NCBI GenBank assembly: GCA_964019165.1
Contig: OZ025273.1
Coordinates: 6,071,823 to 6,135,822, forward strand
Direction: 5' to 3'
Source: Mastigias papua
Taxonomy: Eukaryota > Cnidaria > Scyphozoa > Rhizostomeae > Mastigiidae
DNA: 64,000 nt
Shown: positions 1 to 51,345 of the stretch, piece by piece
Position numbering within the stretch: position 1 is the stretch's first letter
How the letters are laid out: every line of letters starts with the position of its first letter
Position numbers and translations under genes: made by a program
The notes under the pieces: generated by a model
The model's input: only the letters and a program-made list of their open reading frames with translations
What the model was told of the DNA's origin: nothing
The model's database searches: none

Positions 1-28372
<28,372 letters not shown>

Positions 28373-31120
28373 CCACCAAAAAGTAACATTTGTATTGCAC
28401 TTCCACGGCAAAACTTCATAGTGGACTGTCAATTTTTCCCTTTTCTTCGCTTTCAGGAGTTGCTTAGTGGTTATTCCACTGAAAGTCATAACGTATTTAT
28501 AGAAGTTAAATTAGGCAAGTAGGAAGAGAAAGAATGCTTTGTGTTACTGTCACTACTTCTGCTCCACGTTTTAGCACCACTCCCCCCCCCCCACAATTCT
28601 CATAGCTGCTTTACGATGTAAAAGATTATGTTGCATTCCTCTACAGAGGTCTTGATTGAAGTAACACACACGGGCTTGCCTGCCATGAAATTCTAACAAC
28701 CTAAACAAATATAATGCTCCCTGCCAGTTAAAACTTGGAAATTTTTTCACTCAGAATATTCTGACCCTCAACTATTGGTCTTTGACAGTATTGGTTCCGC
28801 CCAGTACATTTGCATTGGAAAAATTGGACATATAAGTATTTATTCTTATGAACTCACATAACAGTTAAGTTGGAAACAGACATTTTGCCTGTCTATTTTC
28901 CGACCTCTATAGTATTTCCTCTTGGAAAAATGCTTAATCTCACTGTCTATTCGAAGTCCCATTCTATTACTTCTTGGCACTGTATCCAAACCTTCCCGAC
29001 TGTTCCAAAGCCTCACTACGACTGGGAATCACGCAATTCATTGTTTTTTTGTATTTCCAAGTAAAGCTGGGATGTTTTGAGCCTCTTTCTCTCTATAGGC
29101 CTTCTTTTATCCTTTCTCCCTTCCTTCTTTTATCTTTTTTACTTTTTGCTTATAATATCTAAGTCCTATTGTTCGCTTTTTCATGCTTATAGAAAAATTT
29201 TCTGAACATGTTAATTAGAGCAAGTAGTTTGATGATAAATGATATAACCACAAGCTTCATTGTAGTAGATGAGAAAGACAAGATTGCAAAACTTTTGTAA
29301 AACCATTAAACATGAACCACATTTAAGCCTTCTTCAATAGAAGGTCACAAAGCCATAATTTAATTGTCAGCAGAAATAGGTGACATTGAATTGTTTTATT
29401 GAAACTCGTTAATTGCAAACTGTTATTGTTTCAGCTAACAAAGCTACATAGGAGCCGTTCACATATTAAATTATCATGGAAGGGGAAGGGGGATCCTAAG
29501 AAAGGCTCAAGTTTAATTATGAAGGAAGGGAGGTGGTTTGAGGACGAAAGTAAACAAGCATGTATTATTAATTTCATCTTTTCACAGCATCTTTTTAGGG
29601 TGTATACTTTTAACTTCTTATGTATGAATGTGAGATATAACAAAGAAATTTGAGTATAGCGTTAAACATTAATTTTACAATTCTGTGTAGATGGAGGGGG
29701 GGGGGGAGAGCGTAAAGCAAATAATGACATAATTCAGGAAGAAGTCTACCCAATTATTACAGTTGGTTATTGGCAGAAGTGGGTCTAAAATGGCCAAAAG
29801 TAATTAAATAATATGTGAACGATCCAATACAATCTTTTATCATGTCGTCTTTATACTTGCATACAATAGATTTCACTCTGACGATTACTGTTCGCTGTGG
29901 CATATTTTCTGTTTTATCTACTGCAATGAAGCTTTTGGATATATTATTTAACATACAATTTTTGGGCAATTTTTTTCACTAATTAATAGAATACATTGTC
30001 GTCGTTCAATAGCAATGGTTTTGTGGCTAGCACTATTAGCTGTTTTACATTTTGTTTACATTTTACATTTACGTTTATTTGTTATGTACGATAAGAAAAT
30101 AACATCTTACCACAATCCTTAGTGGGTGATTAAAAATGCTAGATAACATTTAGATTAGAAAGGAAGACGAAGAGGAAAAAATCGGCAAGAACTCTTTGCA
30201 TCAAAGAGGACGAGGCAAAGATCGATTGAAGAGAGTCAGGTAGAGACATTAATTAGATGTGATAATTTTTAAGCATTCGTATATCAATCACTCTTACTCC
30301 GATATCTAACCGAAGTATATATTTTACATTTTTTATGCATATTTACCCAAATTATTTGCTCTTCCTTGAGTACAGCTACTCTCTTTGCAAACATATTATT
30401 CTCTTCTTAAAGTTTGTATGTATCGCTGTAGGTTGGTTTGCCACAACAAAGTTTACTATCCTCTCGCGTTCAACAGTTTGTACCTCTATATCATGCTTGC
30501 CAATGACTTTCTCTTCTTGGCCTTCACACCAATGGGCTCATCTCCCTGCTTACCTGTAAATTCTCCTCCTTTGGCTCTGGAGGAAGGATACTTCCATAAC
30601 TTCCAACTCTATTTTTTTACTTATCTATCAAAACCTGATTAGTTCACTTTGTGCCCTGTCCCTATTTCTCTTACTTTCTGACTCGAACCCGTAGGGCTAA
30701 GACGGATCGTACGATTATTGGGAGTATGTCTATTAAGCATAATGTTTAGAGAGACTTCGGTCATGCATTCTTTCGTAAAGTATCTTTGAAGCAGTATACT
30801 TTGCCAATATTACGGGTGACTTTGAAATAGCTGAAAATGAGATCCATCTTTCAAGCACGATCGGCACAAATTATTAAACATAATGATTTTTTTAAAACTC
30901 TGTCACATAAACTAAACATACAAATACAAATCTCTCTAGTAATAGGCAATTTATACTTAACTGGCCTAATTACAGATAATTTTATAAAAAAAGGAGATAT
31001 GTGAACGAGATAACGGAGGAAAGAAAGCTATTAAAAAGAAATAATAATAAATATAAAATCATCCAAGCATAAAAATGATAAAAGAAGAGCTAGCGAACCA
31101 TTTGAACGATTTCATTCCAA
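28373..31120. other. Intergenic, no gene recognised
   Basis: AT-rich sequence 3' of the chitin synthase-like gene. It contains a C-run near 28585 and a G-run near 29697. I see no coding motif, no clear inverted repeat and no element end. Confidence 0.4.
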
Positions 31121-31166
31121 ACAGGTGAATTTCGCAGAAGTTCCACACCATCTAGAACAACTTGAT

Positions 31167-31298
31167 ACTAAGAAAATATATCCTATCAACAGCGATCCTG
31201 CGAAAGTTTCAAGGGGAAATGGAGGTATTAACACTAAGAAGGTATCTCCCATCAACAGCGATCCTGCAAAAGTTTCAAGGGGAAATGCAGGTAGATTT
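31167..31298 (+). repeat. 66-bp tandem repeat, two copies
   Basis: Two units share ATCAACAGCGATCCTGC and AAAGTTTCAAGGGGAAAT at a 66-bp period. The period is a multiple of three, and in one frame both units read TKK..PINSDPAKVSRGN.G, so this may be a remnant of a repetitive coding sequence. Confidence 0.8.
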
Positions 31299-31559
31299 GC
31301 CCCCCCCCACCCTGAAACCTTGCGTTACTGCTAGGGTAGAACAGACGCAATTCCTACAAGCTTTAAAAGTGGGAGGACATCACACCTATCCTTCGAAAAG
31401 ATTATGCTTTCTGTAATAAAAAGCATAGGCCATTCACAATATTGCCATCGAGATCGATAATATATGAAATTAATGGAAGATCAAATAAAGCAATTCACCA
31501 CCTCCTTTCTCAATCCATTAATCTTTGGCATTAGGATGAAACAAAGTACACAACGTGTT

Positions 31560-32480
31560 CTCTTACGTTTTATTGAAGACTGCAAACGAGCACTGGACAA
31601 TGGAGATAGTATTGGAGGTGTATTTACAATCTTCCCTTAGGCATTCAATTGCTTCATGCACGAGCTTTCAGTTGCTAGACTTGAAGTATACGATTTCTCT
31701 AAGGTATCTCTTAGATCAATTTACAATTATCTGTATGAATAAAAGCAGCGGGTGTAAGTGAATAGATCATACAGCTCAGAGAGAAAGAGGCCAATCAAAT
31801 TGGTGCCTCAATGATCTGTTCTGGAGCCACTCTTCCTCAATACATACTTCAATGATTTATGCATGTTTGCGACAGATAGTATGATTTGTAATCATGCGAA
31901 AATTACGACCACCTTCGTAAGCGATCGCAAGCTCCCAGACATAATTAGCAGGTAAAATGTGGTACCACAACTAAGGTTAATTGGTCTCGAAGTAATCTAA
32001 TGAGTCTTAACAGGGAATAAATGCTATCTTACGATATTCAGTAAGCAGAATAGTATCTTACTAATGAAAAATAAAAACAGCAACATCACAGAAAGCCAAG
32101 ACGAGTAACAACTTGGGATAATCCTAGATAAAACCTTATGATTTAAGCCGCATCTGGAAATGTTATACAAATGGCAAGCCAAAATTCATGCCCCTATCAC
32201 GTACATCAACCTTCTTCGAATCTTCCAAACCAGAACGTATTATGCTGTCTCTTTGTCATCCCAGATCAATTATTACCCTTTAGTTTAGATGATATGTGAT
32301 GGAAAGACAAAGGATAAGATGAATTGCAGTCTCACAAGAATGCCCCACGAGTTGCACTTAAAAGATACGACGTCTATATTTGGAACTTTACTGCATATTA
32401 ACAAAAAAATACCTGTCCACATGGAAAACCGCAGTTACAAATGCGTGAAGTATACACACACTCATTTTTTAAATAAGAAA
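31560..32480 (+). pseudogene. Decayed LINE reverse transcriptase
   Basis: In shifting frames: LRFIEDCKRALDNGDSIGGV, HELSVARLEVY, LVPQ-stop-SVLEPLFLNTYFNDLCM (matching GVPQGSVLGPLLF.IYINDL), LGIILDKTL, HAPITYINLLRIF, SLSSQINYYPLVF (matching S..SQFNYCPL.W). The motif order follows a non-LTR RT and its C-terminal region. Many stops and shifts mark an old copy, of a family other than the 6030-12784 LINE. Confidence 0.78.
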
Positions 32481-32588
32481 GAAATGTAGACGTTAAGTAC
32501 TCCAGTTTCTTAATAGTGATGTCATGAATTTTATATTTGGGGCTACTTACATTAATAGACTGTGTTTCTACTGTTATGAAAGTATGCT

Positions 32589-32843
32589 ACATTAACTACA
32601 AAAACTTTCGTCGTGACAAAATTTCGGACAAATATTTTGACGAAAATTTCTTTGACGAAATTTCAAATGTGACGAAATTTTGTCACGACGAAATTGTTTG
32701 CTTTTAAGAATTTTGAGAATTCGCATAGAAAAACTATAATATGAGGTCATAGATAATATTAATGCATCCAATCTAATCAATGCAAATTACATCGTCCGTA
32801 TAATCATCATCGTCTTTGGTATTATCATCATCATCATCATCAT

Positions 32844-32915
<72 letters not shown>

Positions 32916-33577
32916 GGTCGGTTCTTCTTTCATTATCAGCGCTAGATAAAAATATTCCAAGCTGCTTTTTGTCGCCAATTTCAAAAGAATCTACATCAAT
33001 CTGGATATAGTTCAGTTCCACTATTTCTCTCATCCGCCCAAGGTATTTACGTAGTTGTAATATATATTCACTTGGATAAAGACTCTTATTTTAAGATATC
33101 ACATTTTGTTGGTCATTAGGTTAAATAGTTATGTTCCGTGTTTGTAAAATTGCATCCTCGTCGTCTCTTTCTACAAGATACAACAGAACTGAGCACAAAG
33201 GGCGGAATTAATGTTTAGAGAGGCTTTGTGGTTAAAGAAAAACGATGTTCCTATACGTATATTTAAACGAATACTTTTAATTATGCTCTTTTGATAAACT
33301 TTCGTACCATTTTGAGTAGAGATGCTTAGAGTGCAAAAAGTAACACTTTTGATTGCCTTCACATAAACTGAGAATATGTTTTGTTTTTCATTGGGCTTTA
33401 CTTGTGTCTTAAGTTTTTAGCTCTTAGAATATTAGTAGAAGGTTCCTATCTTTTTTGTGTGTTGAAAGTCCACGACGAAATCTTATCACGACGAAATTCT
33501 GAAAAATTGTCCGAAATTTTTTTCGACGAAGTTTATCCGCCGAAATGTTATCTGACGAAATTTTTTGTTGCTAATGT
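32589..33577. mobile_element. Foldback-like element with iterated GACGAAATTT motifs
   Basis: Left arm (about 32589-32700) and right arm (about 33470-33577) are inverted copies rich in TTTCGTC/GACGAAA units: ACATTAACTACAAAAAC against ACATTAGCAACAAAAAA at the tips, and TTTCGGACAA in both arms. Possible duplication ATGCT/ATGTT just outside. Neither arm encodes a protein; a (TCA)n tract lies between them. Class unknown. Confidence 0.65.
32826..32914. repeat. (TCA)n microsatellite
   Basis: About 29 TCA units with one ATAATC interruption. Poly-Asp and poly-Met frames across it are artefacts. Confidence 0.97.
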
Positions 33578-33806
33578 ATGTTGTGGATTGTTCGAATTTT
33601 AATGAAACAGGAGGTTCATCAAAATACTTCATCAAAATTTGAAAACCAAATTAATAAAGCCATTACATCTTGCTTCCTTGCTGTGAAGCCCTGTGTGGTC
33701 TACGATACAGGGTCATGCTACCATCTGCTAATAAAGATAGCGTTCCTACCACTCAAAAGAGTTGTGTAGTTTATAAATTTTTGTGCCGGTGTGAAGCTCG
33801 GTAAGA

Positions 33807-34097
33807 CTAAGTAAGACACACTACACAGAGACTAGCAGACAGAATAAAGCAACATGTTCCCATGAGCATCAGGAAGAAAAGCAATACAATAAGAGAACAG
33901 CCACCTCGTATGTGCAAAATCCTAAAATGCATTGTGATTCGGCCATAGGAGAACATCTTATTACAAACCCAGAATGCCCCAAAACATATACAGACGGTAA
34001 TTTTCAGATCATTGAACAAACTAGTCAAGTTCTGTAGTACCAACTGATTTTTCAGGTATAAAGGGCGTTTCCTAGATGCTAAATGGCGTGGTTTCAC
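33807..34097 (-). repeat. Dispersed repeat (shared with 57630-57690 and 53930-54000)
   Basis: The reverse strand contains CACATACGAGGTGGCTGTTC and TCTTATT, also found at 57650-57690 on the + strand. AAGTTCTG.AGTACCAAC at 34028 recurs at 53970. In translation both long copies give IRGGCSLI. It is an unclassified middle-repetitive family. Confidence 0.55.
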
Positions 34098-34440
34098 AAA
34101 TCAATGTTCCTAGGAGGTTGTCACTCCCTGACCCCAATCCTGCCTATTCGCTACCTTTTCAGAGCTGGCTCCATTACTGCAACATAAACATATCAGAGAG
34201 ATGACGAGCACATATGATATTGAAAGTTTAGATATATATGAATGTATCGGTTTTCTTAGATCTCTAAACTCCAGTATTGATTTTCTTAGCGCCTTGGGCA
34301 ATCTAGCACTACTTTCTGATAAACTACTTTCGTAAAGAAAACGTGCGTATTTCTACCAAACTCATACATGATGGATGATAAATAATACTGCCCAAGACGT
34401 AATATATTTCGGTAAGAAGACATTATGTAGTGACCACATT

Positions 34441-34622
34441 ATTTTCTTTTGCAACCGTATTCATTTTTTATCATGTTTGACTTGTACTATTTCATCATTC
34501 CAGAAAAGGGTTGAATAATGGTCGTGTATATTGTGATGTAAGAGGAAGTCATGGGAAATGGAATGATGAGATAGTGAGAGTCAAACGTGATAAAAAATGA
34601 ATACGTAAGCAAAAGAAATTAA
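34441..34622. repeat. Foldback (MITE-like) 155 bp upstream of stomatin start
   Basis: Arms 34446-34503 and 34559-34618 are inverted: left CGTATTCATTTTTTATCATG, GTTTGACTTG; right CAAACGTGATAAAAAATGAA, TACG. The total is about 180 bp with a 55-bp centre. It lies in the presumed promoter of the + stomatin gene and may affect its expression (inference). Confidence 0.75.
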
Positions 34623-34777
34623 TTTGACTTTTGTCTTGGGGAGTCTTCCATTCAGTTTATGAAGAACAGTGTAAAACGAAAACACCCAATGAAACCGCAA
34701 AATCTCGCCTATTCAAGTAAACCCCGTATTTTGGCTGCGCAATTCACCATCAGGATATTCAGTTCACAACGTTAAAC

Positions 34778-46228
<11,451 letters not shown>

Positions 46229-47084
46229 TGAAGTTACTCCCAGCTGCTTTAAACATTGCGATAAAAATGTTGCACTGTACGTATTAATTGCATATTATAT
46301 GCCATATAATTACGTTTTTGTATTTGTGATCGATTATTTGGTTAATATAACTATATATATAAACGTAAATATTATTTTGAAATTTGATGCAGTTCACTTG
46401 ATTTTGGTGCATAGACTTACAGTTGATTTATATTATAGTCATTTACAGTTACGATTTATGCACCAGTCGCACATGAGGCATTTACATTACGTAACACACT
46501 TGTATCCTTCTGTTAATGCTTTAGACCTAGTTTACCGAGCTAGGATCTGAATTGATGAGATATAGCTTTGCCTGTTCACTTGTGGTTTTCTTGACTCGAA
46601 CTCTGCCGTTTGCAAGACTTTTGCCGCTTTGACAAGGAGGCACATCTCGGGTTTGGTCACGTACTTTAGACAATTTCCACCAAACTGAGACTGGATTTAA
46701 GGTATTAATTTTATTTGTAAAGAATATCTTGCATTTTTTAGTGCTTTAGTGCCTAGATATCCGGATGTGAATTTATAGCCAGATTGACAGATGCCTTTAC
46801 ACATAGTTTCATTGGATTGATCCATTTACTCTTCATATTAGTCGCCATTTCACCATAGCACACTAAGTAACCGTACTGCACTACTTAACTGAATTGTCTT
46901 AAATCCTGTTTGGGGTAAATTGTCAGATAATCCACCCCGTTGGTGCTTGCTAGCGGATTCGTATACCATTTGCACAAATGAGTTGTGTTTTCGACGGTGA
47001 CATTGATCCAAGTATTATCTAGAGACATTTATTTCCATTCTGTTTTATACACGTTTTTTATAAGAAAGCCCCCTTTTTGTCTGA
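46229..47084. other. Intergenic, no gene recognised
   Basis: 3' flank of stomatin (+). No canonical AATAAA is seen in the first 200 bp and no element is recognised. Confidence 0.4.
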
Positions 47085-47385
47085 ACCTCAATTTTCTTAA
47101 TTTTTCCGGAAATTGAGGCTGAGGTTTTCTTAACATTTTCTTAACATTTACTGGAGTAAACTGGCTAAAAGAAGTTACCATTACTTGTTATGAAAAGTTG
47201 ATCTTTTTTGTCCTGGATTATCAAAGAAAAGTTTCGATCTTTGTAAAGGAGCTTGCAAAGAATGATCTTATGTCAATTTCTGGCACGTAAAAAAGATGAA
47301 CCTTGGAAATTGAGCTTTGTGATTTTCTTAATATTTTCTTAAGATGATGGCCTTTTGAGCCTAATTTTCTTGTAAACTTTTTCAT
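47085..47385. repeat. GAGGCT/TTCTTAA repeat family, copy C
   Basis: Left: CCTCAATTTTCTTAATTTTT, AAATTGAGGCTGAGG, TTTTCTTAACATTTTCTTAA. Right: TTTTCTTAATATTTTCTTAA, TTTTGAGCCTAATTTTCTT. Same architecture as copies A and B, with an unrelated centre. Confidence 0.58.
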
Positions 47386-47477
47386 GATAAAAAATATGTG
47401 TCCACTTATTTGTTGCCAGGATTTCGTGCTGTTAAAGCCTATGTCATGGTTTCAAAGCATGCGCAGCAGTTCAGTCG

Positions 47478-47870
47478 TTAACATATGGTCTGCATAACTA
47501 TGTATTTGCCCTCATGAAAGTAGCATATCAATATAGTAACTTGTGAGCAAGAGAGGTCCGAAAGCAAGTTCCTGGGGAACATATAATTTTGTAACTTCGT
47601 TACGTTCGCATCAAACAATGCTGAAGGGATCCTACTGAACAGATAAGCGCTTTGCTTAGCAGTCGGAAAGTCGTTGTTCAAATAATCAACATTTTAGAAA
47701 GGTCAACTCGAAGTGTACTATTTATCTGTTCATTATCCGTTCTAACGTTCTCAGTAAACCTAATTAGAGTATGCTGTGCATTGTACTGATTTGTAAAACC
47801 GCGTAGTAGTAGGTAATTGGAAACCATGAGAGAAAGGACAGATTTTTGATTCAAGGATTCTCTCATGTAT
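47478..47870 (-). pseudogene. Decayed LINE reverse transcriptase
   Basis: On the reverse strand: NEQINSTLRVDLSK, YLNNDFPTAKQSAY, ANVTKLQNYMFPR and, in another frame, YVPQELAFGPLLL. These follow the RT order VDLSKAFD.L.HDLL..KL.AYG then GVPQG..LGPLLF. Resembles the family at 31560-32480. Many frame changes. Confidence 0.68.
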
Positions 47871-48011
47871 TGTAGGTACTGATGGCAACACGACAGGAAG
47901 CCTATGCATCTTGTATAATCTGATCATCTCTTGATGCATCGACGATAGCATTTCAACTTTGAGTCCTTGCAGCAATTTCTATGGAGAATTTCATTGTAGC
48001 CAAGGACGTTA

Positions 48012-48292
48012 GGGAGCGGTCATTATTTATGGTCGGGGTGGGGACTGAAGAGAAAGTATTATGTGCCCTAAAAAAATGTTACCCCATCATTTGCTTAAGT
48101 CAAATTTTCTTCACCCCTATCAAAGGACAGAGGTTAGACAAGGCTGCATTTAAGATTAAATATGGTATGTGTTTTCACACCATCCCTGTGTTCAAAATCA
48201 TTCTGCTACCCCACTTAACACAGCTTATTTTTTCAGCTACCCCACCATTTTCTCTTCAATCCTTATCCCGGTCATAAGTAATGACCGCTCCC
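48012..48292. mobile_element. 281-bp MITE with GGGAGCGGTCATTA termini
   Basis: Left GGGAGCGGTCATTATTTATG; right reverse complement GGGAGCGGTCATTACTTATG. The trinucleotide TTA flanks both sides (48009-48011 and 48293-48295). A TTA duplication and GGG-starting ends fit the PIF/Harbinger group (inference). No coding capacity. Confidence 0.8.
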
Positions 48293-48377
48293 TTATCTGG
48301 GTTTATTTCACTTCATATCAAGTTAACTACGGGGATGGGGGATTATCTCTGTTCCTCTCATATATTAACACCGGACG

Positions 48378-50740
48378 AAAATGAAGCGCTCAAATTCGGT
48401 TTAGCACCTTCTATTTCTCCCGCTTACATTAATAAAACTGATATCTTTGCATGCTTTGAATCTATCTTTCTTTCTATGAAAGGCCGTTTGTTAAATAAAG
48501 AAATGAGGGAAAATTAAGAGCTGAACTTTCCCACTTAGCACAATTATATGCTAATTCTTTTAAACCATCGTTTAAGGATATCAAAACGCACAAAGTTTTG
48601 CACAATCTTCGGAAAAACAAGGATATTGTTATTCTTAAACCTAATAAAGGTAATGGAGTGGTAATATTAAATAGGACTGATTATAGTAAAGGCATTATGG
48701 ATATAATAGTTGATTCACATAAATTTAATGAGCTTGTGAGTGATCCGACTATAAGAAGAGAAGGTAAATTACAACGCTTCCTACGTGATCTCAAAAAGAA
48801 GGGTAAAATTGATAAGGATATTTACAGCAGAATTTATCCATCGGGTTCACAACCTGCGCGAATTTATGACTTACCTAAAATGCATAAAGTTAAGTCGCAT
48901 AATGTAATACCGCCGTGTCGACCTATTGTGTCTTCTGTTAATAGATATAACTATCAATTATCTAAATACTTTAATGATCTCGTTCAGCCTCTTCTACCTA
49001 ACACAAATCCTTCAAACAATGAACTAGTAGATATTATCCTTTATGGCCATAAGCACCTGTCACTTACATCCAATGCTAGCATTCTCACCGCAACACTAGA
49101 ATATATCAAGGCCACAAAACGCTTTGAATAAATGGTAACAAACTAACATAAATCTTTTCTCCTCCTTTCCTCATTCCTTGAATAGATTGATGCTGTTTTC
49201 TCTCTAATGAGTGCCCCTTTCAAGAGTGGTTCTTCTCCGAGGAACAAAAACATTTAAATCGTGCGCTTCGGTGCTCTCCCGGTCGCTCATTAGAGAGAAC
49301 ATGGTACATGAACGTTCATTAGTAAAGTAATTTTATTTTATTTTTATTTATTTTATTTTATTTTTTTAAGTAAATTTTAAATTGCTGCAAGGTTGCTATG
49401 TATTTCCATGCTCCCTGTGGTGTTGTCTTGTATTCCGTAATGTTGTGTCTCTATATCGTTGAATGTAATTGTAATTTTTTTATGAGCATGAAAAAAAAAC
49501 TTAACACATACAGCATTTCTGATACCTTCTCTTTCGTCAAAGAACTTAATGCTAAAGACTTCTCTAACAAATTTATGGTTTCTATTGATGTAGTTAGTTT
49601 GTTTACTAACATACCTCTTAAAGAATGGATTGATCTTGCAGTCTCATACATCTCAGATGGATGGACTGATCTTAAGCTCTCCAAGAGTGACCATACTAAA
49701 CTCTTTTCGATTGCTACTTCTGACACCCACTTTCTTTTCATTGGTAAAATTTACGATCAAATTGATGGCGTTCCTTTGGGCTCTCCACTAGCTCCTGTAC
49801 TTGCTAATCTGTTCTTAGGACATTATGAAAATCTATGGCTCAATAACTATCATGGTCCTTCTATACACTTCTACCGACGATATGTTGATGATACATTTTG
49901 TCTTTCTGACAATGAGCATGATTCCTTACTTTTCTTTGAATACCTTATCTCGTAGCACCCTGCTAGTAAGTTTACTACGGAAAAAGAAATGAACAAGACT
50001 TTAGCATTTCTTGATGTTCACATTGACAATAAAATTCCTTCTGGTCTCATAACATCGGTTTTTCGCAAGCCAACATTTACTGGGCTGCTTACCAATTTCT
50101 TCAGTTTCACGGCTTTTTCTTATAAGCTTGGTCTTATACGCAATCTATTGGATAGAGCCTATAAAAGTAATAATACTCTTTCTGGTTTCAATGAAGAAGT
50201 TAGAAGACTTTCTCATATTTTTCAAAAGAATCAATTTCCAGAGGGTATGATAAATAAGGCTGTTAAAACGTATCTTGATAATGTTAGCAATTCCGAGAAT
50301 TTTGCTGCTGATTCTACTACATCTTCTAATGACATTTGCATTCTCTATTTTAAGCTACCTTATCTTGTCTTGTCTAGCTTTGTACAAAGTAAGGAGCGCT
50401 CATTAGTCAAGCGGTATTGCAAAGATCTTAAGATTAAGCTGGCTTTCTCCACTTTTAAAATTAAAAACTTAATGAAAGTTAAAGATTCTGTGCCCAGATC
50501 GCTCCACTCAAATGTTATATATACATTTACATGTGCGGAATGTAATTCCGCGTACGTTGGTGAAACGAGCCGACACTTTTCAACAAGAGTACGTGAGCAT
50601 TTGGTCACTGATAAAAATTCACACATTTTTAAGCATTTAAAGGGTTCTGATAAATGTAGAAGTGCTTACAATGATAGCGTCTTTAGCATATTAGATTCAG
50701 TAAGCACCCATTTTCAACTTAAGTTTAAAGAAGCTTTACA
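48378..50740 (+). pseudogene. PLE3 RT plus GIY-YIG polyprotein, broken
   Basis: In order: LTPDENEALKFGLAPSISP, a frame change near 48510, NKDIVILKPNKGNGVVILNR, DLPKMHKVK, CRPIVSSVNRYNYQLSKY, then the insertion, then SIDVVSLFTNIPL (first catalytic Asp), QIDGVPLGSPLAPVLANLF, RRYVDDTFCL (YVDD), a stop TAG at 49953-49955, KTLAFLDVHIDNK and the GIY-YIG segment VIYTFTCAECNSAYVGETSR with THFQLKFKEAL. The residue order is that of PLE RTs, but one frameshift, one stop and one insertion make it non-functional. Confidence 0.87.
49006..49501 (+). mobile_element. 496-bp 5'-truncated LINE 3' end inserted in PLE3
   Basis: A 7-bp duplication TAACACA flanks it (48999-49005 and 49502-49508). It begins with the last 41 codons of a LINE ORF2 (ELVDIILYGHKHLS, then SILTATLEYIKATKRFE, stop), a C-terminal pattern common in non-LTR RTs. 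A 3' UTR with a long inverted repeat follows (CTCTCTAATGAG near 49200, CTCATTAGAGAG near 49287), and it ends in a short A-run. This is a classic product of target-primed reverse transcription. Confidence 0.8.
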
Positions 50741-50959
50741 ACCAAGAGTACGTACGCAAGAGGGGAAGGGTACGCAAAGCGTATGTGTACGTACGAGGGT
50801 GAGGGGGGTGGGTGGAATTTTAGCATGTTTGGTGCGCACATACTAAATGAATGATCCCTACCTTCCAAGAACTTGGGAAGTTTTCTTAAGAACTTTATAA
50901 AGGCGATGATATTTCTTCTCAAATGAAGTTTATGACGGAAACTATGTTGAAGACATAAA

Positions 50960-51345
50960 GTTTACATGGGTACCTTCTTCCTCAGCTGGAGAATTTCAAG
51001 GTTCTTGGAAAGGGAAAGATGGTGTACGTTTTTTCTGACATGCTAAATGAAGTGAAGGGCTTTGCCTCCAATCAGAGATCAAAGATAAGTGAGGTTGCGA
51101 AGATCTGCAAACTACTCTACATCAAGCCAGTTACTGCAGCTACAGGCGAAAGATCATTTTCCATTGCACGGAGAACCAAGACCTGCCAGGTTTTGATTAT
51201 CCGTGCCATTGAAACTGATCATTCGACTGTAGCTGCAGCGGGCTGCGAGCAAAGTTGACTCAACATGTGCACAAAACACGAACAGATGCTCTGCGACTTA
51301 ATGTTGCCAACGAATTGATTAGTCGAAATGACAGCCTCTAAAGTA
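50960..51345 (+). pseudogene. hAT transposase C-terminal remnant
   Basis: KLLYIKPVTAATGERSFSIA, RRTKT matches the hAT dimerisation segment (compare SSASCERTFSAMRRLKTW in the intact element). After a frame change the tail reads QHVHKTRTDALRLNVANELI. It belongs to a hAT family other than the 20811-23832 element. Confidence 0.72.

Larger units (their letters stand above)
48297..50740 (+). mobile_element. Penelope-like element (PLE3), interrupted by a truncated LINE
   Basis: RT and GIY-YIG coding sequence of one PLE copy, in three main blocks. It is interrupted at 49006-49501 and breaks off near 50740 before the usual 3' end, so no hammerhead is present. The 5' boundary is unclear because a MITE abuts it. 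The sequence family matches PLE2 rather than PLE1. Confidence 0.85.

Noticed and set aside
32773..33033. Poly-Asp and poly-Met frames on the - strand
   Set aside because: Direct translation of the (TCA)n tract within the GACGAAATTT element.
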